Below are positions 36,942 through 45,968 of a stretch of DNA of 64,000 nt, piece by piece (the stretch's first letter is position 1; each line of letters begins with the position of its first letter). Under the pieces are notes generated by a model. It worked only from the letters and a program-made list of their open reading frames with translations. It was not told the DNA's origin and did not search any database. A program made the translations under genes and the position numbers. Source of the stretch: Gracilibacillus boraciitolerans JCM 21714 (lineage in GTDB: Bacteria > Bacillota > Bacilli > Bacillales > Amphibacillaceae); the NCBI RefSeq assembly GCF_000521485.1, contig NZ_BAVS01000011.1, forward strand, positions 29,667 through 93,666, read 5' to 3'.

Positions 36942-38033
36942 ATGCAAAATACGATCTATCAAAAACTGTTGAGTAATAAAGTCATATTTAGTTTAATTTT
37001 CCTCATTTTATTAGTAGCTCCAATGTTATTGTCAGACTTTCGCTTGAATTTACTTGGAAAATTTTTAGCGTTTGCTATCTTAGCAATTGGTTTAGATTTA
37101 TTGTGGGGGGGTTATACAGGGGGGGTGTTAAGTTTAGGACATGGGATTTACTTTGGATTAGGTGCCTACTGTATGGCGATGTATTTAAAATTAGAAGCAA
37201 CTGGAGGAGCTATTCCTGACTTTATGGCATGGAGTGGAATGAGTGAACTACCACTTATTTGGATACCATTCCAATATCCGATACTTGCTATTTTACTTGG
37301 TGTCATTATTCCAGCGGTTGTTGCTTTTTTTCTAGGGTACTTGACTTTTCGTAATCGAATCAGTGGTGTTTATTTTACAATCCTCTCACAAGCTCTAGTG
37401 ATAGTCGTTGTTACCTTATTTATCGGAAGTCAGAATTTAACAGGTGGTACTAGTGGATTAACTAATTTTGAAACATTATTTGGATTCCACATCAATGCTT
37501 CCTCTACACAGACAGCTTTTTACTGGATTACAGTTTTTATATTGGGTGCAGTGTTTTTCTTTAGTAGAATGCTAGTGAAAGGGAGATTTGGAAAAGTGTT
37601 GATCGGGATTCGTGATGGAGAAAACCGGATGCGATTTCTTGGTTATAATCCTTCAGCATATAAAACATTTATTTATACATTATCAGCTGCAATAGCCGGT
37701 CTTGCAGGTATGCTCTTTGTCTTACAAGTTGGGATTATTTCACCAACTATGATTGGCATTATTCCCTCTATAGAAATGGTATTATGGGTTGCATTAGGGG
37801 GGGGACGCGGAACATTAATTGGCCCAATCATTGGCGCAGTATTTGTTAATACAGCTAAAACGGGATTTAGCGAATCTTATCCTGAATATTGGACTTACTT
37901 TTTAGGTATATTGTTTGTCCTTGTTGTTGTTTTCTTACCAAATGGTTTAACGGGATTGTTTGAAAAATGGAACGAAAGGAGGAAGAATAAGAATGTCTCA
38001 AACAGTATTAGAGTTGAAAAAAGTGTTAGTTGA
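36942..38033 (+). CDS. urtC: urea ABC importer permease, UrtC
   Basis: Second permease, 363 residues, LivM-like. It has LGKFLAFAILAIGLDLLWG, TGGVLSLGHGIYFGLGAYCMAMYLKLE, YFTILSQALVIVVVTLFIGSQ, GGTSGLTNFETLFGF, RDGENRMRFLGYNPSAYKTFIYTLSAAIAGLAGMLFV and ALGGGRGTLIGPIIGAVFVN, all typical of UrtC. Two G7 runs near 37105 and 37119 and a G8 at 37797 each add a Gly (LLWGGYTGGVLS, VALGGGRG). ATG 36942 behind TTAGGAGCG. Its end overlaps the urtD start by 41 bp. Confidence 0.9.
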   Translation: MQNTIYQKLLSNKVIFSLIFLILLVAPMLLSDFRLNLLGKFLAFAILAIGLDLLWGGYTGGVLSLGHGIYFGLGAYCMAMYLKLEATGGAIPDFMAWSGMSELPLIWIPFQYPILAILLGVIIPAVVAFFLGYLTFRNRISGVYFTILSQALVIVVVTLFIGSQNLTGGTSGLTNFETLFGFHINASSTQTAFYWITVFILGAVFFFSRMLVKGRFGKVLIGIRDGENRMRFLGYNPSAYKTFIYTLSAAIAGLAGMLFVLQVGIISPTMIGIIPSIEMVLWVALGGGRGTLIGPIIGAVFVNTAKTGFSESYPEYWTYFLGILFVLVVVFLPNGLTGLFEKWNERRKNKNVSNSIRVEKSVS

Positions 38034-38742
38034 CTTTAATGGATTCAAAGCAATTAATAAGTTGTATTTCACGGTAAATTCGAACTCTGTTCATTTTGTA
38101 ATTGGACCTAATGGAGCAGGAAAAACAACATTATTAGACGTGATCTGTGGTAAAACAAAAGCTACTGATGGACAAATCACCTTACAAAAACAAAGGGAGT
38201 TAACTAAATTACGTGAAGATCAAATTGTACACCAAGGAATCTCAAGAAAGTTTCAGACACCATCTATTTTTCAAGAATTGACTGTCTTAGAAAATTTAGA
38301 AGTGGCGATGAAACAAAAGAAAAACCTTTTTTCGATGATCAAAGCAAAATGGACCAATGAGCAAGAATCAAGAATAAATGAAATGCTTCATTTGATTGGC
38401 TTGTATCTGGCGAAAGATCAACCAGCTGGATCACTTGCGCACGGACAAAAACAATGGTTAGAGATAGCGATGGTGTTAATGCAAGAACCGGATATAATCT
38501 TACTCGATGAACCAATAGCGGGTATGTCTAAAAAAGAACGAAACAAAACTGGAGAATTAATTACGAAAATAGCTAAGAATCGTGCCGTATTGATTGTTGA
38601 ACACGATATGGACTTTGTCAAGAAATATGCTGATATTGTTTCAGTGATGCATGAAGGTCAATTACTTTTCGAAGGTACGATGGAACAGGTTCAAAGTGAT
38701 CCAAAAGTAAGAGAAGTTTATCTAGGTAGAAAGGTTGATTGA
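37993..38742 (+). CDS. urtD: urea ABC importer ATPase, UrtD
   Basis: About 249 residues: VLELKKVLVDFNGFKAINKLYF, Walker A GPNGAGKTT, ISRKFQTPSIFQELTVLENLEVAM, the UrtD-specific signature AHGQKQWLEIAMVLMQEPDIILLDEPIAGMSKKE, and H-loop LIVEHDMDFVKKYADIVSVMHEG. ATG 37993 lies 9 bp after AAAGGAGG, inside the urtC coding end, so the two genes are coupled. It forms the UrtDE ATPase dimer with the next gene. Confidence 0.92.
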   Translation: MSQTVLELKKVLVDFNGFKAINKLYFTVNSNSVHFVIGPNGAGKTTLLDVICGKTKATDGQITLQKQRELTKLREDQIVHQGISRKFQTPSIFQELTVLENLEVAMKQKKNLFSMIKAKWTNEQESRINEMLHLIGLYLAKDQPAGSLAHGQKQWLEIAMVLMQEPDIILLDEPIAGMSKKERNKTGELITKIAKNRAVLIVEHDMDFVKKYADIVSVMHEGQLLFEGTMEQVQSDPKVREVYLGRKVD

Positions 38743-38743
38743 A

Positions 38744-39437
38744 ATGTTAACAATCAATGGACTCGAAGCTGGCTATGAAGAGAGTATGGTAATTCATAAA
38801 ATAGAAATGGAGGTGAAAGATAATCAAGTTATCTGTGTAATGGGAAGAAATGGGGGGGTAGGTAAGACGACATTATTAAAGACGATTATTGGTATTCTCA
38901 CTCCAAAGCAAGGCTCCATTCACTATCAATCAGAAGATATCACTAATACACGGCCTTCTCAGAGAGCGCGAAAGGGGATTGGTTATGTCCCGCAAGGAAG
39001 AGAGATCTTTCCTAAACTAACAGTCTATGAGAATTTACTAATTGGATTAGAGGCAGGAAAGCAAAAAAAATTGATGAAAAGGTTTATGATTATTTCCCAA
39101 TATTAAAAGAATTCACCAAACGAAATGGAGGAGATTTAAGTGGGGGGGTCAGCAACAACAATTAGCAATTGCCCGAGCGCTTGTATCGAACCCGTCGTTT
39201 TTATTATTAGATGAACCAACTGAAGGAATTCAACCTAATATTGTAGAGGAAATTCAAAATGTTTTAATAGATATCAAACAAACCGCCTATACCTCCATGA
39301 TTTTAGTGGAACAAAATTTAGATTTTGTCAAAAGTGTAGCCGACTATTTATATGTAATTGATCATGGCTCAATTGTTTATCAAAATGATATTGATCAAGT
39401 GAAGGATGAAGAAGTCTTTCGTTATTTAAGTGTATAA
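38744..39437 (+). CDS. urtE: urea ABC importer ATPase, UrtE (two frame breaks)
   Basis: Repaired product of about 231 residues: MLTINGLEAGYEESMVIHKI, Walker A GRNGVGKTT (carries an extra Gly from G7 near 38852), IGYVPQGREIFPKLTVYENLLIGLEAGK, signature [55 protein letters not shown]. Breaks: one A missing in the run at 39063-39070 and two extra G at 39142-39148 in the signature motif (LSGG needs five G, seven present). ATG 38744 sits just after the urtD stop. The last gene of the transport operon. Confidence 0.88.
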
Positions 39438-39466
39438 AAAGGAAAGATAGAATGAAATTATCAACA

Positions 39467-39552
39467 AAAGCACCAAATCGAAATTCTAGTTTATTTATTT
39501 TGACTGGACTAGCAGCGCGTGATCATTGTTTATCTTGTTGCATAAAAAATCA
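39467..39552 (-). pseudogene. relic of the 5' end of an nhaC paralogue
   Basis: The minus strand reads MQQDKQ, stop, SRAASPVKINKLEFRFGAF, clearly related at DNA level (about 85-90 percent by eye) to the first 80 bp of the NhaC gene at 33999-34084, including the ATG and TTTTTTATG leader. Nothing of the rest of an antiporter is left; the relic sits between urtE and the ureA promoter. Confidence 0.75.
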
Positions 39553-39602
39553 TGTCAGAAAACCTGACAATGTAATCGCGTTCGTTTATATTGTTATGCT
39601 AG
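39553..39602 (+). promoter_or_regulatory. TnrA/GlnR box and promoter of ureABCEFGD
   Basis: TGTCAGAAAACCTGACA (39553-39569) is a perfect TGTNAN7TNACA palindrome. TTATGCTAG (39594-39602) starts 41 bp from the box start, repeating the layout upstream of urtA. Urease should therefore rise with urea uptake under nitrogen limitation. Confidence 0.87.
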
Positions 39603-39710
39603 GGTTAACAATGAAGAGAAACAAATGAGACCATACTTAACTAGTAGATGTCCTTGAATGACATTGGATCTGGTTATCTATTACTTTATTGTAAGATTGG
39701 AGGAACGATT

Positions 39711-40013
39711 TTGAAATTATCACCAGTAGAACAAGAAAAATTGTTACTTCATGTAGCAGGTGAACTCGCAGAAAAAAGAAAAAATAAAGGAATCCTGCTT
39801 AATTATCCTGAGTCAATTGCTCTTATCAGCAGTTATTTATTAGAAGGAGCACGTGAAGGAAAAACCGTAGCCCAACTGATGCAGGAAGGTAAACACGTAT
39901 TGACGGCAGATGAGGTAATGGAAGGTGTGCCTGAAATGGTTGAAAGTGTGCAGGTTGAAGCAACTTTTCCAGATGGTACGAAGCTAGTTACTGTTCATCA
40001 GCCGATTATGTAA
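39711..40013 (+). CDS. ureA: urease gamma subunit
   Basis: A 100-residue protein: [57 protein letters not shown] and [36 protein letters not shown], nearly textbook UreA. Start TTG 39711 is chosen because GGAGG lies 8 bp upstream and the length then fits the family; the frame is open further but homology begins here. First gene of the urease operon, 100 bp after its promoter. Confidence 0.93.
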   Translation: MKLSPVEQEKLLLHVAGELAEKRKNKGILLNYPESIALISSYLLEGAREGKTVAQLMQEGKHVLTADEVMEGVPEMVESVQVEATFPDGTKLVTVHQPIM

Positions 40014-40031
40014 CGGGGGGGAGGTGGTTTG

Positions 40032-40382
40032 ATGATTCCAGGTGAATATAAATTAGCAAAACAAGCAATTGAAATTAATAAAGGAAGAAATACGAAAAAG
40101 ATAAACGTAGCTAATCTAGGAGATCGACCAATTCAAGTTGGCTCACATTTTCATTTTTTAGAGGTGAATCGTGAATTACAGTTTGATAGAGAAGCAACGA
40201 TTGGATTTCGTTTGAACGTAGCTGCAGGTACAGCTGTACGTTTTGAACCTGGTGAAGAAAAAGAAGTGGAACTCGTGGAAATTGCCGGAAATCGTAAAGT
40301 CTATGGATTAAATAATCTTACAAATGGTGATGTTTCCGACCATCAGTCGATAGCCAAGAAACTAAAACAAGGTGGATTCTAG
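40032..40382 (+). CDS. ureB: urease beta subunit
   Basis: A 116-residue subunit: [94 protein letters not shown]. All blocks of UreB are present. ATG 40032 is preceded by GGGGGGGAGGTGG. It packs against UreA and UreC in the (abc)3 enzyme. Confidence 0.93.
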   Translation: MIPGEYKLAKQAIEINKGRNTKKINVANLGDRPIQVGSHFHFLEVNRELQFDREATIGFRLNVAAGTAVRFEPGEEKEVELVEIAGNRKVYGLNNLTNGDVSDHQSIAKKLKQGGF

Positions 40383-40400
40383 GAAGGGGGGGCGGTGTAA

Positions 40401-42123
40401 ATGAAACTATCCAGACAGCAATATGCATCACTGTATGGACCCACAACGGGTGACCAAGTGCGATTAGCTGATACAGATCTATGGATCGAAGTCGAAAAAG
40501 ATTATACGACATACGGTGATGAAAGTGTGTTCGGTGGTGGGAAAGTATTGCGTGATGGTATGGGTCAAAGCAGTACAAGAACAAGAGAGGAAAATGTTCT
40601 TGATTTAATTTTGACCAATGCCTTAATTTTAGATTATACAGGCATAGTAAAAGCGGATATTGGTGTGAAGGATGGAAGAATTGTAGCGATTGGAAAAGGC
40701 GGAAATCCGGATGTGATGGAAGGTGTTACTGAAAATATGGTGGTTGGTGCCTCGACGGAAGTGATCGCATGTGAAGGAAAGATCGTAACAACAGGCGCGA
40801 TTGATGCTCATATCCATTTTGTCAGCCCACAACAAATTGAAGTGGCATTAGCGGCAGGTTATACAACGATGATTGGTGGTGGCACAGGGCCTGCAACAGG
40901 AACCAATGCGACTACATGTACACCAGGTAAATGGAATATTCAGCGCATGCTGGAAGCCGCAGAAGAGTATCCGATCAATGTAGGCTTTTTTGGTAAAGGA
41001 AATGCGTCATCAGCAGCACCCCCCCAACGTGAACAAGTAAAAGCAGGAGCAATTGGTTTGAAGCTACATGAAGATTGGGGGGACGACACCAGCAGCGATA
41101 AACCAATGTTTGGCCGTTGCAGATGAAATGGATGTGCAGGTAGCAATTCACACCGATACATTAAATGAAGCTGGTTTCGTAGAGGACACCATCCATGCAA
41201 TCGGTGACCGTGTCATCCACACCTATCATACGGAAGGTGCTGGTGGTGGACATGCACCGGATATTATGAAGGTTGCTTCCTACCCAAATGTATTGCCTTC
41301 ATCCACCAATCCGACACGACCATACACTGTGAATACTATTGATGAGCATTTGGATATGTTAATGGTATGTCATCATTTAGATCATAATGTGCCAGAGGAT
41401 GTAGCGTTTGCCGATTCCAGGATTCGTCCAGAAACGATTGCGGCTGAAGATATACTGCATGACCTAGGTGTCATTAGCATGATTGCTTCTGATTCTCAAG
41501 CGATGGGACGTGTTGGCGAAAGTGTGACAAGAACATGGCAAACAGCAGATAAAATGAAAAAACAACGGGGGGGATTTTTACCTGAGGATCAACAAGCAGA
41601 GAATGATAATTTCCGTGCGAAGCGTTATGTTGCCAAATATACCATTAATCAAGCGATTACTCATGGCATTAGTGAAGAGGTCGGCTCATTGGAACCGGGT
41701 AAGTTAGCAGATATTGTTATTTGGGATCCGAAATTTTTTGGAACAAAACCTGAAACAGTAGTTAAAGGTGGAATGATTGCTTACGCACAAATGGGTGATC
41801 CGAATGCATCGATTCCAACACCACAGCCCGTCATGATGCGACCGATGTTTGGTGCCTTAGGACGTGCGAAGTATCGTACATCGATTACTTTCATCTCACA
41901 AATCGCCTTTCAAGAAAAGGTCCATGAACAACTGGGATTGCAAAAAATCATTGTGCCCGTCAAAAATTGTCGGAATATTAGCAAAATGGATCTGCCACTG
42001 AATGGAGCAACTCCGAAAATTGATGTGAATCCAGAAACATATGAGGTTAAAGTAGATGGAGAATTGATTACATGTGAGCCATTTAAAGAAGTCGCAATGG
42101 CACAGCGTTATTATTTATTTTAA
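40401..42123 (+). CDS. ureC: urease alpha subunit, catalytic (frameshifted)
   Basis: Nickel-dependent catalytic subunit, about 573 aa when repaired. Metal and active-site residues are visible: HIHFVSPQQ (two His), GLKLHEDWG (carbamylated Lys and His), [10 protein letters not shown] (His), [10 protein letters not shown] (His), [13 protein letters not shown] (mobile flap Cys-His) and [12 protein letters not shown] (Asp). The frame breaks in the G run at about 41077-41082: six G where [14 protein letters not shown] needs five, so one extra G. G7 at about 41567 and C7 near 41019 add Gly and Pro ([17 protein letters not shown]). ATG 40401 follows GGAAGGGGGGG. Hydrolyses urea to ammonia and carbamate. 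Confidence 0.93.
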
Positions 42124-42139
42124 GGGGGGGGAAGCGTCA

Positions 42140-42583
42140 TTGTTAACTAAAGAAATAGTAAGGAATATTGAAGAACAGCCAAAAGACCATCCGAATCGAG
42201 AATGGATTGAACTAGATTGGGAGGAGCTAAATAAACGTATTTTAAGAAAGAAAACCGATAAAGGAACAGATGTAGCGATATCTTTAGAGGAAAAAGCTCC
42301 ATTAAAGGTAGGCGATGTCGTGTTTGAAGATTCGGATCAGCAAATCGTGATTCGTACAAAAAAGGAAAAAGTATATGTGGCATATCCTGAGAATATTATC
42401 CAGATGGGAAAGACCGCATTTGAATTGGGTAACAGGCATACACCATGTCTGATATCAGAAACAGAAATTGTCGTTCGATATGATGAAACATTAGAACGTC
42501 TATTTAAAGAAGTAGGTGTACGATATGAAGCTACCGAAAGAAGATTCACAGAACCATTTAAATACAGAGGGCATCAGCACTAA
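42140..42583 (+). CDS. ureE: urease accessory protein UreE (nickel chaperone)
   Basis: About 147 residues: [50 protein letters not shown] (N-terminal domain), then [60 protein letters not shown]. The nickel site His of GNRHTPC is present; the C-terminal His tail is short (YRGHQH). TTG 42140 is the best start, after a G8 run acting as SD; ureC ends 17 bp before. Delivers Ni to the urease assembly complex. Confidence 0.88.
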   Translation: MLTKEIVRNIEEQPKDHPNREWIELDWEELNKRILRKKTDKGTDVAISLEEKAPLKVGDVVFEDSDQQIVIRTKKEKVYVAYPENIIQMGKTAFELGNRHTPCLISETEIVVRYDETLERLFKEVGVRYEATERRFTEPFKYRGHQH

Positions 42584-43268
42584 ATTTCTTTATTTAATGC
42601 ATATTCATGATTCTGCGTTCCCGATTGGAACTTACACGCATTCATTCGGTATGGAGACATTTATTCAAGCTGATCTTATTGCAACAAAAGAAGACTTATT
42701 TTCCTTTTGTTGTATGTATCTACATGAAAACGTAGCGTATACAGATGGTATTTTTGTCAAAGAAGCTTTTATAACAGAACCCTTATCTGATTTAATGCGT
42801 TTGGATAAGATTTGTGATGCAAGTAAAAACGCATTAGAAACAAGGGAAGCGAGCAGTATGATTGGTAAGCAGTTTTTAAAAGCTGTCTTACCGGTAAGTG
42901 ATACGGCTTCATTGGAAAATTGGCAACAACTTCTAGATCAGAAACAGGTCTACAGTCATTTTCCAATTGTCTATAGTTTATATGCAAAAGATATGGGATT
43001 CGATCTTTATACCACCGTGTTAACCTTTTTATATTCTTCGATTGTTGGGTTGGTTCATAATGCGGTTCGAGCCATTCCATTAGGACAAAAGGCGGGTATT
43101 GAAGTGATTCATTGCTTAATACCCGAAATGGAAAAAGCAACAAAGCACGTGCTAGATCGATCATTAATGGATGTTTCCAACCATGCTGTCGGTTTGGAAT
43201 TAGCATCAATGAAGCATCAATATTTAACTTCGAGATTGTTATATCATAAGAAAGGGGGGGAAATCAAA
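42525..43268 (+). CDS. ureF: urease accessory protein UreF
   Basis: UreF activation protein: [113 protein letters not shown] 42525 overlaps ureE by 59 bp. As sequenced, no stop separates it from ureG: it runs on through [12 protein letters not shown]. If the G7 run at 43254-43260 were six (or three) G, the frame would end at TGA overlapping the ureG ATG (ATGA), a usual coupling. I therefore annotate two proteins and regard the fusion as doubtful. Confidence 0.85.
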
Positions 43269-43895
43269 ATGAAACCAGTAATTGTAGGAGTAGGTGGACC
43301 TGTTGGGTCAGGGAAAACCTCTTTAGTTGAAAAACTATCAAAAGAAATGGTCAAGAATTATAGTGTCGCAGTAATCACTAACGATATTTACACGAAAGAA
43401 GATGCGCAATTTTTAATCAAGCAAGGTATTTTACCGGAAGATCGAATCATTGGGGGGGTGGAGACAGGAGGATGTCCGCATACCGCAATTCGTGAAGATG
43501 CATCGATGAATTTTGAAGCGATTGATGAATTGAAGCGTCGGTTTGACGATTTGGATATTATATTATTAGAAAGTGGTGGAGATAATCTATCAGCAACCTT
43601 CAGTCCTGAATTAGTTGATGGTTATATCTATGTGATTGATGTGGCAGAAGGTGGCGATATTCCGAGAAAAGGTGGACCAGGGGGGGTAACAAGGTCTGAT
43701 CTATTATTAGTAAATAAAATTGATTTAGCACCATATGTGGAAGTAGATTTAGATTTAATGAAACAGGATGCCAAAAAAGCACGAAAAGAACGACCATTTT
43801 TATTTACTAATGTTAAAAAAGGGGGGGAAGGTATCCCAGAAGTAATCGAGTGGATTAAGCATGCGATGTTACTTGAAGGAAGCGAAGTTTCTTAA
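43269..43895 (+). CDS. ureG: urease accessory GTPase UreG
   Basis: SIMIBI-class GTPase that powers nickel insertion: P-loop [43 protein letters not shown] (Ni-binding CPH), [24 protein letters not shown]4 motif [10 protein letters not shown]. Length 208 aa, three longer than expected because three G7 runs (about 43452, 43680, 43821) each add one Gly ([24 protein letters not shown]). ATG 43269 behind AAAGGGGGGG. In frame with ureF as sequenced. Confidence 0.93.
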   Translation: MKPVIVGVGGPVGSGKTSLVEKLSKEMVKNYSVAVITNDIYTKEDAQFLIKQGILPEDRIIGGVETGGCPHTAIREDASMNFEAIDELKRRFDDLDIILLESGGDNLSATFSPELVDGYIYVIDVAEGGDIPRKGGPGGVTRSDLLLVNKIDLAPYVEVDLDLMKQDAKKARKERPFLFTNVKKGGEGIPEVIEWIKHAMLLEGSEVS

Positions 43896-44678
43896 ATGGA
43901 GGGGAAACTCGATCTTGTCTTTGGATTAAGAAATAATAGAACGATCATCAAAGATGTTTATTATCAACCACCTTTAAAAGCAAGCAGGGGCTTGTATGTG
44001 ACGAATCCACATGATGTAACCGTTTATTTAATGGAATCTTCTGGAGGACTAGTTGCAGGGGATACGAATCGGTATGCGATGCAGCTGGAAGCGGGAACAC
44101 ATGTAACCCTTCATCCGCAAGCGGCAACTAAAGTCTATCCAGCGTTTAATGGTCATCCGAGTACACAACAGGTACAGGTTACGTTAGAAGAAGCTGCTTC
44201 GTTAATCTGGAAGCGGGAAGAAGTGATTCCCTTTGCAGAGAGTTCATTCCGAAGTCATACACGGGTCGACATGAAGGATAACAGCAGTTTTTATTGGGAA
44301 GAAATTTTATACCCGGGAAGAGAAAAACGTGGTGAAACCTTTACGTTTGATAACTGTCATACGATGTTAGAAGTTTGGGTGGAAGACGATTGTGTGGTAT
44401 ATGACGGATTACGGTTTGAGCCTGTTAAACAAACGTTAAAGCACATAGGCGTGATGGGTCATTACCACTATATTGCTAGTATCTGGATGATAGATCAAGC
44501 GAAGGAATTGGATCCGGAAAAATGGAATTACACGGAAAATGACCATCAGGTGAGTACAACGAGACTCCGTAATGCTGGCTATTTGGTACGGTTTCTTTCC
44601 AATGATTTACCGCGAACAAAAAATGAAATGGAAGCAATCTATCAAAGTATCTTTACTAAGCAGGAAGAGAATTTATAA
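43896..44678 (+). CDS. ureD: urease accessory protein UreD (UreH)
   Basis: A 260-residue scaffold protein of the activation complex: KASRGLYVTNPHDVTVYLMESSGGLVAGDTNRYAMQLEAGTHVTLHPQAATKVYP is the UreD core, then IWKREEVIPFAESSFRSHTRVDM and LRNAGYLVRFLSNDLPRTKNEMEAIYQSI. ATG 43896 follows the ureG stop with no gap. Last gene of ureABCEFGD. No nickel permease is visible in the window. Confidence 0.92.
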   Translation: MEGKLDLVFGLRNNRTIIKDVYYQPPLKASRGLYVTNPHDVTVYLMESSGGLVAGDTNRYAMQLEAGTHVTLHPQAATKVYPAFNGHPSTQQVQVTLEEAASLIWKREEVIPFAESSFRSHTRVDMKDNSSFYWEEILYPGREKRGETFTFDNCHTMLEVWVEDDCVVYDGLRFEPVKQTLKHIGVMGHYHYIASIWMIDQAKELDPEKWNYTENDHQVSTTRLRNAGYLVRFLSNDLPRTKNEMEAIYQSIFTKQEENL

Positions 44679-44683
44679 TGGTA

Positions 44684-44718
44684 AAAAATCCGAACGATAC
44701 ACATTCGTTCGGATTTTT
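44684..44718. terminator. terminator of the urease operon
   Basis: AAAAATCCGAACGA (44684-44697) pairs with TCGTTCGGATTTTT (44705-44718), 14 bp with a 7-nt loop. Confidence 0.92.
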
Positions 44719-44790
44719 AAAAAAGTTCAATAAATTTTTAGTGCATTCATCACTTATTATACCGTGTAACAAGAATATCGATGCATGCAG

Positions 44791-45702
44791 TTAATCTTCA
44801 TTAACCACTACATAGTTTGATTTTCCTTTTTCTTTTGCTTGGTATAAAGCCTGATCCGCAACGTTTAGCAAGGTTGTGAGGGCTTCGTCTGTATATTGAA
44901 CAATACCCAGACTAGCGGATAAAGTAATTGGCAGGGTATACTCAGACCAATTACCAAGAGACGCTAAGATTCTTTCTGCGATACCACGAATTTCCTGTTG
45001 ATCTGCATGAGGAAGGATTAGTATAAATTCATCTCCTCCTAAACGGATTAGTGCATCTCCCTTACGAATGATATGTTTGATTCGATTGGTTGATTCCAGC
45101 AATACCTGATCCCCCCCGACAGAGTGCCCATACGTATCATTTACCTGCTTAAAGCCATCTAAGTCAATAGCCATTAGTATCCCATATTTTCCCCCCCAAC
45201 CATAAAAATGATCAAATAAATAATTGCGATTGTATGTGTTGGTTAATTTGTCAATAGTAGCTTGCCGTTCCAATTCAATTACATATGAAAAAAGCCGCGA
45301 GAATTTTTTTAACAGTTCTACTGTCTGATACGAGAAATTATCTTTATTAGGATTAATAGCGCATAACGTACCATACATGTCGCCATCTTTATAAAAGACA
45401 GGAACCCCCCCAACGTAGGAACGGATATTTTGTTCAGAAGTAACTGCGAGTTCTTTTGTTAGACTATTTTCTAAAGCATCATTAATAATAACTGGTTTTT
45501 GCTGGTTTGAAAAAATTTGTTGGCAATAAGTTTCATTTAAATCAACTGTCTGGTTATTATGAAGTTCTATTCCTGTTTGCTCTTTATCAATTGTATGAAT
45601 AATGGTAAACGTATTTTCTGTAGTTCGACCTAAAAATAACCGATTACCAGGTATCGCATTGTTCACCAATTCAAGTAGGTCATTTAATATAGCGCTATCC
45701 AT
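44791..45702 (-). CDS. GAF-GGDEF diguanylate cyclase
   Basis: About 303 residues. N-terminal GAF-like sensor (residues about 15-140: FLGRTTENTFTIIHTI, CQQIFSNQQKPVIINDAL, SYVGGVPVFYKDGDMYGTLCAINP), then GGDEF domain DKLTNTYNRNYLFDHFY, MAIDLDGFKQVNDTYGHSVG, RKGDALIRLGGDEFILILPH. The inhibitory RxxD (RKGD) and catalytic GGDEF are both intact, so it should make cyclic di-GMP with product inhibition. ATG 45702 behind GAGGTGG. Three C7 runs (45111, 45191, 45406) each add a Gly. Confidence 0.85.
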   Translation of the reverse strand: MDSAILNDLLELVNNAIPGNRLFLGRTTENTFTIIHTIDKEQTGIELHNNQTVDLNETYCQQIFSNQQKPVIINDALENSLTKELAVTSEQNIRSYVGGVPVFYKDGDMYGTLCAINPNKDNFSYQTVELLKKFSRLFSYVIELERQATIDKLTNTYNRNYLFDHFYGWGGKYGILMAIDLDGFKQVNDTYGHSVGGDQVLLESTNRIKHIIRKGDALIRLGGDEFILILPHADQQEIRGIAERILASLGNWSEYTLPITLSASLGIVQYTDEALTTLLNVADQALYQAKEKGKSNYVVVNED

Positions 45703-45968
45703 AATTACCACCTCGTTGTTAAAAATTACAATAATGACTTATTTACTATTATATTAGATTAAAAACTCTACGACAAGTTATCAGAGCAATAAAAACCAGC
45801 TAGTTTCATAGAACGATTAACTCCTTTTTTAAAAACGATGTCAGCTTTTCTTACATGATAATTGTTTAGGAAGATAATCATAGGTAACCTAAGAGTTGTT
45901 AAATAATCTAACTATTCAAAAAGCTTTCCGGAGAGCTTCTATAACAAAAAAATGGAGGGGGGGAAGTT

